DNA of 64,000 bases, taken from Geosiphon pyriformis (taxonomy: Eukaryota > Glomeromycota > Glomeromycetes > Archaeosporales > Geosiphonaceae). A program made the position numbers and the translations under genes. The DNA lies in NCBI GenBank assembly GCA_016748015.1, contig JAAOMT010000128.1, forward strand, positions 723,223-787,222. Reading direction: 5' to 3'. Below are positions 27,001 to 38,954 of the stretch, in pieces (the stretch's first letter is position 1; each line of letters opens with the position of its first letter). The notes below the pieces were generated by a model that did no database searches, had not been told where the DNA came from, and saw nothing but the letters and a program-made list of their open reading frames with translations.

Positions 27001-27844
27001 TTTCTTATTTTAGGACTTAAAAATTAACTTAATGAGTTTTTCTTAACTTTTAACAAGTATTAAATAATTTTCTTTAATAAATACTTTTTATTTAATTTAA
27101 TATGTTGTATAATATTTATGTTACTGTTGATAACTACTGTTATACTAATCTTCTAAAAAGAATTTTTGTAATATTTTTATATTTTTATTTGTGTTTTTTT
27201 TTAAAACTTTTATAGAGATATTTTTTTTATCTTATATTAATATCAAACATTTGTATTTCTTTGTTTATAATAAAGTAGTACTTTATTTTTAATAAATTTA
27301 AAAAAAATTAAATAAGAAAAAGTAAAATTTAATAAAATTAGTATTCAAAAATAATCTTAATTAGAAATTATTTTTTCAAAACATAAAAAAATTGTTCCGA
27401 ATTTTTAAATTGTTTGTTAATTTTGGCCAAAGTATTATTACAAGTAAATTTTATGTGATTGTATATAATTAATATTTTTCTAACATGTTCTTAATTTTGT
27501 TAAGTTTGAGTTTTATCTGTATTCTGTTATTATATTATGTATTTTATTGTTTTTATTAATAGAAAATGACAATAAAAATTTGGTAGTCTTTTTTTTTTCT
27601 TTTTTGAGCTTTTTATTAAGACTTGAATTACAAAAAGGAAAGATTTCTAATTCTATTAATTTTATTATTAATAAATATTATAATACAAAGTTAAAAAAAC
27701 ACACTTTCTAATTTTTTTTGGAATTATAATTTAATTTTATTTAATTAACTTGTTATTTGTTTATTCTTTTTTTTAGTTAAAAAACTATTATATATATATT
27801 TTTTAAATTATATATAATTATTGTTATTAGTAGAATTTAGTTAA

Positions 27845-28720
27845 TAAATTAACATGAAATTATTTTTATAATTTTTATTATCAATTAGCATATTAGTATT
27901 GTTTTAATTATTACTTATTATGTAATTATATTATTAAATACTATTATTTAATTAATAACTTAATTTATATAATACACAAATGAAATAATTAGATTATGCA
28001 ATATTTCGAATTTTATAACAGTCAAAAATTCACCAAAAGTTATAGAATTTTGTGAAATAATTCAATAGTTTACTAAAATAATTTATAATTTATAATTCAT
28101 AGAAACAATTTATAGTTTACTAAAATGTATCTTTGGTTTATCAAAATAATAGTAAAGAAAAAAGTACAAGTTTAAAAACTAGTACAATAACAAATTGTAT
28201 AAAAGAAAAGCTTTTCTCTTTAAGAAAATATATTTTACCAAAGAATAATAATCTTAGCTAAAATTAACTTTATTAAAAATATCTTTCTTTAGTATTTATA
28301 CAAATTGTTTCAATAAAAATTATATTAAAAAACAACAAAATTTATAATTTTATTTACTTAAAATTCTCCAAATTCTGATTAATGTTTTGAAATTTATTAA
28401 CTATTAATTTTAATAAATCATTAGTAATTTCAAACTTAAACAGAAGATAATTTTCGTAACAAAATTTTTTTTTTATTTAGTATAATTATTAGAGTAGCTT
28501 ACAAATAAAATTTTTGTAGAAGAGTTAACTTTTCTAACAAAGTAACTACACATTTTAGTAAGCTTCCAAATAAACATTTCTTAAAAAAAAATTAATTTTT
28601 ATCATAAAATAACTATATAAGTAACTAATATAAAATTGGTTATTTTATTTATAAGTCTAACAGTTTAAATTATAAAAGATAATTTGAAAATAAATTCAGT
28701 TATTAGAAATTTAACAGCTT
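27845..28720 (+). mobile_element. Decayed 5' LTR and leader of a Ty3-type element
   Basis: This stretch aligns by eye over most of its length with 62.69-63.56 kb: ACACAAATG, TTTACTAAAATGTATCTTTG, TTGTATAAAAGAAAAGC, AAGTAACTACACATTTT and ATAAATTCAGTTAT occur in the same order. Differences are mostly C-to-T and G-to-A. A TATAAAA box near 28198 and the palindrome GAAAAGCTTTTC are preserved. It reads into the pol relic to its right. Confidence 0.72.
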
Positions 28721-31700
28721 TTAATAATTGTAAATTCGCAACAAAATAACAGTAACAATATTTAAAAAAAAAGACCAAAAATCTTTAATAATATTGTGTC
28801 TATTCTAATTAATTAGTAAATAATTGCTAAGTTATTAGGTCTTTTATTTGACTGTGAATGTTTTTTGTATTATTATTTTTGGTTTTTGTTAATTTCTATT
28901 AGATAATAATAGAACACTTTTTAAGAGATTGCAACAATTTTTTTCTGCTTTTATTAGTTTTTAGAAACAATAATAACCAAAACAACAAATCTAACAATAA
29001 TAGTGCTTTTAATTAAAGATCTAATTATGTTAATATTAATTTCTTTAGAGAAAATTTCTTAATTAAAATTATTATTTATTAGTCTTTAAATTAGTAGACA
29101 TATTTCTAAAAAATAAGAATACAAGTCAACCAAAAAAAATTTTTTTATGCTTTTAATTTAATTAATAAAATAAATTAACTATTAATTTTACTAAATTTAC
29201 AAAAAAAAAAAGTTAAGATTAATTTTATTTCAGATTTTAACAAAGTCTCAACTTTTACTACTGATAATAATAAGTCACTAAAAGCTAAAGTTTTTAAGAA
29301 TTTTCTAAAATTAGAACTTTTAAAAATTGTACAAAAATTTAGATCTTATTTTATTATTAAAAATTTTATAAAAATCCCAATATATATTATTTTTAATTAA
29401 TTAATAATCTATTTTTAATTCAAAAAAAATCTTTACAAATTTTTAATTTCAAAGAAAATTTTTTTAAAATTAATAAATGTTTTTAACAAACTGAATTTAC
29501 TAACAATAGTAATATTATCTTTTTAATTTACAAAGTTTAAGTGATTGGTTATTTTATTAATCTGATTCTAAACAATAAATTATTTGTTAATATTATTCTT
29601 AAATACTTTCTTAAAACAATTGGTAAAAAAATAAATAAATTTTCAATTCAACTTATAAACAATATACAAAAAAAGGCTTTTGTATAACCAAAGCTGTTCT
29701 TGTTTATATTAATAACATTAGCATTAAAACTAACATAAAAATTTCTAAAACAAAAAAGTATATTATAATTGTTAACAATAAATGGCCTAATAAAGTAAAA
29801 GTTTTACTTAATTATAAACTGTATAAACTAATTATTAGATATGATAAGAAGCTTATTATGATTAAGTATTATCATTAAACAACTTTTTTAATATCTAAAC
29901 AAAACCAAGAAAAAGAACAATTAAATAAATTAGATAATAAAAAAAGTAATAAAAAAGAAAAAAAAAGAACAAGAAAAAACTATTAAACTTATTTATATTA
30001 TTTTTACTAGCAATAGCAAGTTATTAAATAATATCAAAACTAACAAAGAAAAAATTATTGTAAATAACAAGTTAATCTGTTGGTCTTATTATAATATCTT
30101 TAAAAGAATTTTTAATAAAAAATCTGATAATATAATTACTAGTAGTAGAGTTTTTGTATATAGTATTAGTGTAATAAACTATTGTATTTTTCTAATAATA
30201 AATACATGTTTTGTCTAATTTATTACAAAGATTGGGAACTTATTAGCCTAATATTTAAAGAAAAAATAAAAGAAATAAAAAAATTTTTTGAAAATAAACT
30301 GCTTGAAATTTAATTATTAGTAGTAGAACAAAGAAAAATTTTTTTAGAAGAAAAAAAAACTAATATTGAAAATTTGCTGATTAAAAACAGTTTAATAATA
30401 TCAAAAGAAAGTAATATTCTTAAATAAATTTATATAATACAACATACTATTATTATCAGAGAAATTTATTCTATTTATTTAAAGTCTTATTAATTTAATT
30501 ACCACAATAATAAATTCATCAAAAAAAAATAAACCAGATAAAAAATTTTGGATTCATATAAAAAACCAAAAATAAATAAATTTTCTTAGTTATAGTAATA
30601 TTTAAGAAAAATAGAATCTTATACTTCTGTATTAATTACTATTAATTAAATATTATTACTAAAAAAAAAAATTATTTTTCAAAATTAATACAATACTAAA
30701 TCAATTTAAAGATGCTGCTTTTTTTTAATTATTAATTTGACTGCTAAATTTTGGCAAATAAAAATGAATTCAAAAAGTAGAAAAAAAACCACTTTTATTA
30801 TTAAATAGTACCTATAAATTTATAATTATGTTTTTTAGTTTTATCAATGTTTTTTTTATTTTTTAATGCTTAATAAACAAAGTATTTGAATCAGTCAATA
30901 GAAGTTTTGTTTTAGTTTATTTAAATAATATAATAGTATATTCAAAAATCTGGAATAAATATCTTGAATACTTGTAAAAAGTTTTTAATCTTCTTAAAAA
31001 TACTGATCTTAAAATCAATTTAATCAAATTTTTTTTTGAACATTAATCTATTTAGTTCTTTGGTCATCTTATTACAAAAAATAGAATTTTTTCTGATTTT
31101 GCCAAAATCAAAAAAGTTTAAAATATTAAACAATCAATAAATATCTATAAATTATATACTTTTTTTAAGTTGGCTTTTTATTATTAAAAATTTGGTAAAG
31201 ATTTCTTTAAAATTGTCTTTTTTTCAATCAACTATTCAAGAAAACTATCAATTATTATTAAAATACATATTAGTAAAAAGCCTTTTAAATTTTAAAAGAA
31301 AAATTAGTTATAGAACTATTTTTATACAACTTAATTTAAATTAATCTTTTATTTTTTACATTAATATATCTGACTTTAAACTTAGTGCTGTTTTTTTCCA
31401 GAAAAATAAAATAACAAAAAGTATATTATAGTTTATATCAATCAATTACTTTTTTTAATAAAACAAAATTCACTTAGTTATTAAACAGAAATACTTAGCA
31501 ATAGTTTAAATTACTAATTACTAAGATAAATATTTTTTTGGTATTAAATTTCTCATAATAACAAATTATTAAAGTTTGGTTTGGCTGTACAATAAAAAAA
31601 AGCTAAAACATAAATAAATAATTTGCTAAATACTTTACTTAAATGAATTTGACTATAATATATAATATTAGAAAAAAACAAATTATTAAAATGCTAATAT

Positions 31701-32800
31701 TCTTTTCAAACTTATTACTAAGTAATAGTACAATCTTCTTAAATTAAAACAACCTAATTATTAGTAACTTTATTTTAACCAAACATAATAATAGACTTAA
31801 ATAACTACTTTGTCTTAATAGAATTTTTGAATAAAAAACAATATTTACCAAAGTACACTTGATAGCAAAAAAAACATTTATTTAAATAATCAAATTTCTA
31901 TTTGATTTATCAAAACCAACTATACAAAAGAAACAAAAAAGATTTTAATAATTCTTAAAAAGTTATCAGATTTATAAAAAAAAATTGTAATTTACAATAT
32001 ATATTAATCTATTAGCTGAGCACTTTAGAAAAACAAAAACAATTCAGAAAATTTTAACTTATTATTATTGGTTTATCTTAAAAAAAGACATTGCTAAGTA
32101 CATAAAAATCTGTAATATTTGCCAAAAAATAATAATTTCAATCACAAAGAAAACTTATATTCAATCTTTATTGGCCAACTATTTGACAAAATTGGCATAA
32201 ATATTGTGAAATCTTTAACAATAATTTCTAATAACAACGGATATATTATTACAGCTACTAACTATCTTATAAAGTAAATAAAAACAAAAGTTATTCCAGA
32301 CCAAACAGCAGTTTTTATTGCCAATTTTATTTATAAAAATATTATTTGTCATTATAACTGTTCCAAAAAACTTTTGTTTAATAAAAAAAGAACTTTTCTT
32401 AATATACTAATTAAAAAACTTTATAAAAAGATGAAAATATATTATAAATTCTTTTTTTTTATCTTTAAACCAATAATTTAGTAAAATATTTCAACAGAAT
32501 TCTATATAAAATCTTAACCAAAACTAGTAAAAAACAAACTTATAAGACAAAATACTACTTTTAGCTTTGTTTGCTTATAGAACTATAAATTATGATATAA
32601 TAAGTTATAAATTTTTTTATCTGTTTTATGAACAAATAGCAATTTTACCAATAGAAATTAATATTAAAACAATATTTTTTAAAAAAATCATAATAAGAAA
32701 TTATATGAACATTTTGCAAAAAAACTTAATATAATTCTTAACTTCTTAATAGAAACACAAATAATTGTCTTTAAAAAGATAAAACAATTACAAATAAACT
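28720..32800 (+). pseudogene. Dead Ty3-type gag-pol interior (RT, RNase H and integrase remnants)
   Basis: Shredded frames follow Ty3 pol order. Near 29755 is YYIIVNNKWPNKVKVLLNYK. At 30915-30944 the RT motif reads VYLNNIIVYS, followed by KVFNLLKNTDLKINL and FFGHLITKNRIF. At about 32010-32130 is an integrase zinc-binding region with H...TYYYWFILKKDIAKYI...CNIC. At about 32225-32330 is an integrase core-like NNNGYIITATNYL...IANFIYKNIIC. The RT YxDD aspartates are both asparagine (AAT at 30924-30926 and 30927-30929). In-frame stops are frequent, so the element cannot be autonomous. No 3' LTR was identified before the LINE copy at 33.5 kb. Confidence 0.75.
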
Positions 32801-33534
32801 AAAAAAAAATCCATAAAATATTTTCTTTAAGTGTTGATAACTTAATTTTAAAATACTATTTAAACAAAAACAATGTTTATAAAAATAAATTTTCTAATCA
32901 GTAAAAAGAATTTTTTTTAGTAAACAAAGTTTTAAACAATAGTTTTTATATCTTATAAAATCAATATAATACAATTTTTAATAATCATTTTATTTATGAT
33001 ACAAAATTCAAGAAATATTACAAATAATCTAATTGGTTATCTGTTGTAATAATATTAACCTAAATAATTAACAAAAATTAAATATAAATAAATATACTAT
33101 TCCTAAAACAAAGATATTTTTAATTAAAATGAATAATTATTTCTTAAATCAAAATATTCAAAATGCTTTTTATATTTTTTCTAAATATTAAACCAAAATT
33201 TATCCAAATGACACTTTGATTATTAGAAAACAAATTATTATAACTGATAATAATAAGACTTATACTATTATTAATTTAAAAAAACTACTATTAAAAAAAA
33301 ATTGGTAATAAAATAGATAATTATCTATTTAAAAGCATAACAGCAGCAATACTTTTACTCTTTATTACAATTAAAAAAACAATTAAAAAAATTCTGTTTA
33401 TAAATAAAAATTTTTTATATAAAAAATAATTAAAATTTTATAGTTGTTTTTTTTTTATTTTATTTGCTTAATGAGTGCAGCCCAAAAACAATCTAGTACT
33501 ATATACCAAAAAAATGATCTAAACTAAATATTAA

Positions 33535-33580
33535 TCATGCATTTTTTACATGTAACTAGTTACTTGAACCAATTAAGGAC
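33535..33580 (+). repeat. Conserved LINE 3'-end motif with 12-bp palindrome
   Basis: The stretch ACATGTAACTAGTTACTTGA followed by ACCAATTAAG contains the perfect palindrome GTAACTAGTTAC. Eroded versions, all in the same orientation, occur near 17731, 19680, 38223, 44932 and 61352. At 19.7 kb it directly follows the ORF2 stop on the minus strand, so it belongs to the LINE 3' UTR in at least copies A, C and the ORF2 copy. Confidence 0.65.
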
Positions 33581-35711
33581 ACATTACACTGAAACAATAA
33601 GAAGTGGGAATAATCTCAACTCATGAATTTTTTAATAACACTATTTAGATTCCTAGAATCAAAAATAAACTCATTAAGAAATAATCTAGTAAATTCAACA
33701 CTACTCCTAATCTCAGCACCTGACATTTGCCACAAAGCTATAATACACTCAACAATATTTTCACTTAAGAGAGAAGGTTTGGTAATCTGCATATCATAAT
33801 AATTCATGCCACCAAAGTCAACTTCAGATTTAAGACAAGCAATGTCCTTAGACACACCAACCAAAAGATTGGCAAAATTGTTAGAAGCATATTTCATAGA
33901 AAAAAGATCTTTCTTTGACTGAATAGTCTTAACAGCATTATTATCAAGGAGACAAGATACTAAGACAACCAAAGAGCCAACAGGCTCAATAATAAATTTT
34001 ACCAAAGCAGCCAAATTTGAAATTTGCTTTTCCAAAGAGTTTAATCTGAACCCAACAGCAGGATCAACAATAGCCACAGGAGGGGTGGAAGCCACCAAAG
34101 GAGGAAATTCAGACATAACAGGGGGAGCAGATGCCTTAGCATAAGACAAAGAACCAACAAAATGTGGTTTGAATACCTTGAGAGCCTTAGAAAAGAGAGA
34201 TAAAGCAACTTTACAGTTTACAGCCAAGTGACCTGTTTCTTGACACTGAAAACAATACCAACAATTAGAAGTCTCCCACCAGATACAGCACTTTCTAAGT
34301 GTACCAGTATTGGCAACAACAAGATTCAAATCAGCTTGAGAGCCAAATGTAACTAGAGCAAAGTGGAAACAATGACCAGAATCAGGAGACCAAGAAATGA
34401 AACAAGACCAGCCACCAACCTGAGAAATCATATTACTAATTTCAAAAGCAGTACAGCCAAAAGAAAGGTTGACCAACTTGGTCTTAAACCTATTACAAGA
34501 CAAAATAGTCTCATTTTGATTCACCAAAGGAAGGATTCTAACACAATCCTTGTCCATCAATACTGACTAATGATTCAAAGCAGACATGACAGAATCTAAC
34601 TTCTCAAAATGAATTATCACATATTGCCAAATGCCAGCAGGCTTCAGCACAACACAAGTAACCATACCAAAAACATTAAAAGCTGTCTTAATGTCAGCAG
34701 CAGACACACTCAAAGGCACATTATGCAGTACAACAGTAGTAGAAGGGGATTCAAACTCAGAAACCACCAAAAACTTGGCAATTTTAAAAGTGGCAAGATA
34801 AACAGAGCTTGTAAGCTCAACTAAAAATGCAGTATCTAAAGAGGTTTGAAAAGCAAATTCCATACAAAAAAGCTTCATATTGTCTTTTAAAACAGACTTA
34901 GCACTCAAAAAACCATGTATAGATTGAAAAACAGCCTTAATATAAGTTAATTTGATTTTAAAAGTAACACCAGGCACCAGAGTAGAGACCACCCACCCAG
35001 CAAACCTTTAATAACTAGCAATAGTTTCCCAAGCACTACCAGAAGTAGCACCAGAAACTAGAGGAAAAAATGATTCAGTTTCTATCTGATCAGCCCAGTT
35101 TACAAAAACAAATAATCCAACAGAAGAAGATTGTTTTGCTTCTAAAACTGGTGATGATCTGCCAAAAGACACCACATTTGGCAACACAGCCAGTAGTTAA
35201 TCTTGGCCTATCTTGGATAATATGCCAGATGATGCTATGGAGATTTCATCTAAGATCTCATTTGGAACCACAAAGGGGTTCAGTATAACAATAGTAGAGG
35301 CAGGTAACTGTCCCATTTTTTTGAACTTTTGGTTTTTTTGATCATTTTCTTTAAAGAAGAGATACTAGAAGCACCAGATGTTGAAGCTATAGAGGGGAAC
35401 ACCAATTTGTTAACTGGTCTATTATTAAATACTTTTGGGCTTTTAGTAAGGATAGAGGCAACACTGGAACTAACTCAAGTATGTCTCTTTGAGGGAACTT
35501 TGACTGGTGAGAAACCAGCCAAAGATAAGAAAGTTGTTCCAGTGGCTACCAAAAACAGCTTTTCATGATTACTGGGTAAAGGAAAGGCTTCTAAAATGTT
35601 TTGCCTAGTTGCTTCTACAACAGAGAGAGCTTTTCTGGTTGAAATTTTATTAGATATCTTAGAACAGATATCAAGTGCAGCTTTTTTACTCTTTGCTCTA
35701 ATTGTGGTCAT
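33535..35711 (-). mobile_element. LINE ORF1 copy A (best-preserved, ORF2-less)
   Basis: Read from 35711 leftwards: start (M-T-T-I-R-A-K-S-K), a low-complexity Ser/Lys-rich segment, then 34992-34567 and 34560-33616. The last frame has a CCHC zinc knuckle (CFQCQETGHLAVNC), as in gag-like ORF1 proteins of jockey-type non-LTR elements. Breaks are a TGA after KVPSKRHT, disruptions between 35.0 and 35.47 kb, and a TAG at 34567-34569 where copy B has TGG. After the ORF1 end (stop at 33616) comes about 40 bp and then the same 3' motif that follows ORF2 at 19.7 kb; no ORF2 lies between. Its base composition is much less AT-biased than its surroundings, so it inserted late. The product would be an RNA-binding retrotransposon protein, now non-functional. 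Confidence 0.8.
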
Positions 35712-38700
35712 AAAATTAAGGAAACAAAGAGTATTTTTTATGCTGTTGTTTTAGTAAAATTATAGAAAATATAAAGTTTATGAAAAAAAATAAACTCAAA
35801 AATACAAGTAAAAATTTTGAATATTATATAATTAGATATTTCAAAAGTTTTAATTATTGCTAAAAGAACCAAAATTTTTATACAAAGATTTAGTTTCTTA
35901 AATTTAAAACTTATTTTATCTTAGATAATATATACTTTATTTATAAAAAACTTTATCAAATTAGTTAGCTTTAAGTTAAATAAAACTTTTTAAATAGATT
36001 ATTTCATAAATAACTTGATTTTACTAAAATTTAATTTCTTTAAAGATAATTAAAATTCATAGTTTTTATTAATTATTATATATAGTAACCAATAATATTA
36101 TATAATTAACTATTTTATTTTTAAATAATAATTATTGACTTAATTAATAACTTAATTATTGACTTAATCATTGATTTAATTATTAATATAATTGCTAACT
36201 TGATTATTAAACATTTTTAATAACTATATAAATAATAAGTCTCTTAATTATAAAAAAACATAATTATAATTAAAAAAAAATAAAATAACAATTATTATTT
36301 TAATTTTTTTTTTATTACTTATTTTTTTTTTTTTATCTTTAAGTATCTTAATATTCTGAAATAAAAAATTACTTATTAACAATTATTTATCTTTTTTTGA
36401 TTTATATAATTGTAGTATTTAAAGATTATTAAATAAAATATGACTAAAAAAATAAATTTAATACTTAATATTGAATTCTAAAAGTATTAACATAAGATAT
36501 AAAATTATACTAATATATTATCATTTATTAACAATATGAATTATTTCTTTACTTTCAAATTCTTTAGTTTATTTTTTAAAAAGAATAGCAATTAAAATAT
36601 TTTATAAAACTAATCTTACATATTAAATTTATACTTATTTAATTTGCTTCTTAAAGTTAAATTTTTTTTGATTTTTATTATTATTTTACAATATTGTTTT
36701 TCTTTGTTATTTGTTAATTTATTACTTTAATTTATAATAATATTAAGTTTTATATTAAAATTATTAGCCACATTTTGTAATTTAGATTATTAAATAAGTT
36801 GGCTTTATAAAAAAAACCACATAATTTATAGTCAAAATAATAAAAAGCCAGTATAATTATATATTAACAAAAAAAGTTTTATATTAAAACTTTTATTTTT
36901 TTGGTTTTTTTATTATTGTGTTTTAATTAATTCTGTTATTGTTATTAATTCCATAATTGATTCAAAATTAAATTTTTTAAAATTTTAAATCTTTAATTTA
37001 GCTGTATTAATTAAGTTTGTTGTTAAATTAATTGGTTTTTTGATTACTTAAGTTACTTTTTTTTAACTGTAAATTATTAAAAAAAGTTTAAAATAAAAGT
37101 TAATCTAATTATAATAACTAATATTACTTTGGGTTTTGTTGTAATTTTGGTTAATTTGTTTAAAAAAATAATAAAATAAGTACTATTAAGATATTTTTTT
37201 TAAACAGTTAATATTTAAATATTTAATATTATTATAACAAATAAATACTTTTAATATTAAGAGTAACATAAAAAAAATTAAATTATTTTTAAGTAAATTT
37301 ATTTCAATAATTAAAATTCAAATAATTATATTAATAAAATTAATAAGTTGAATTTATTTTTGGTTTTTCTAATTTAGTTTAATTTAGTTTTAAATAATTT
37401 AAATAGTTAATTTTATATAAAAAACATATAAATTATAATTAATTTTAATTTAGAATTTTATATAATAATTAGTAATTTAGTTATATTTTATTAAAGCATA
37501 ATAATAATAATATTTTATATAAAAGATGTATCTAGTAAAAAAATTTTAAATATTAATATTATTATAAATATTAACACTTGAATTATCTGATTTTTTAATT
37601 ATAAACCTGTTTTTTTTTGGTTATTTAAAGCAATTTTTTAAGTTTTTTACTGTTTTTAAAATTATTTTACTAAATTTATAATTTATATTAAAACTGTTGT
37701 TTTTTTTAATAATGTTTAATTTAATAGTTTTATTAATAAAATATATAATTCTAATTTGAATTTTTTAAATTTAGTTAAATTTATAATTGTAAAATTTGAT
37801 ATTTTGGTAAATTTAATTGTTTTTTTGGTAATTATTAAAGTAACCTTTAATATAAATATTAAAAGTTATTTTGTTTTTTTAAAAACTTGAATTAAGTATA
37901 TTGTTAATTTAATTATTATTATATTTATAGTTTTAAAAATTATAATTAATTATTATTAGTTATAAAAAATACATAATATATAAAACATATTAGATAATAA
38001 TTGTATAAATATGTTAAAAATAAACAAGTATTTGCTAAATATTTTAGTAAAATTAAAATATTAAATGTTTTTAATTTGAAAAATATATTAATTTAGATCT
38101 AAATAATTAATTATATATAAAAAATATTTAAATTAAATTTATAGTTTAATTTTTAAGAATAAATGATATAGAACTTAATAAGATTATACTTTGGTAAAAA
38201 TTATTCATAAATTAAGTATTTTTTATATGTAATTAATTATTTTTATTCATTAAAATTTAAGTTAAAACTAATTTACTATTGTGTTTTTATTTAATAAATT
38301 ACAAAATCAAGATTTTTATTTTTAAACTATGTAAATACTAATAAGTAATTTTTTATCACAAATAATGTTTAAATACTTGAAAATAAGAAATTAATAAGAA
38401 AAAGAATTAATAAAAAAAGAAATAGTATATTCAATATATTTAAAATCCGATAATTTTCTATAATTAAAAAAAATATTGCTATATAGCTAATAAAAAAAAT
38501 GTAGTAATACAATATTTTATAATTAGCTTAACAATTTTTGTTTTAAATTACTAATTAAAAAAATATTATCAAAATAAGTGAAATTCTAAAATTAATAATA
38601 TTTTTAATTTGAATAAAAAATTTATTTACAAAAATGTTTTTGATTAAAATTGGTTTAAACTACTTGTATTAAACACATTTATAAATTAAAGAAATCGCTT

Positions 38701-38954
38701 GCAGCAGAAAATACTTGAACAAAAACCTTTAAACAAGCAACAATTAAAGAACTCGAATGATTAATTCGTAATAGGAGTAATAATATTACAGGGGTCAAAA
38801 TCGTTGATCGCCACAATAATGTGACCCAGTATAAGAGCCTTTGTCACTTTATGACATTGGAAATTCCATCGCGTTTTTGCCTCTTTACATTCTCTAGCGA
38901 ACCCAATTTTGATAATAGCCTTTCGTTTTAGCTAAAACAAAATCTAATATCACT

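Larger units (their letters stand above)
17560..38700. repeat. Large AT-rich, gene-free block of decayed retroelements
   Basis: Base composition drops sharply at about 17.56 kb and recovers at about 38.7 kb. Inside are long A and T runs, stops in every frame, and only short chance frames. Where homology can be read, the block consists of LINE and Ty3-type relics described separately. The stretches 18.2-19.65, 24.05-27.8 and 35.8-38.6 kb are so eroded that no element could be named. A degenerate TTATT/GTTATT-type run lies near 25.69-25.92 kb, and an AAATTTAGATTT-type run near 26.06-26.10 kb. Confidence 0.85.
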
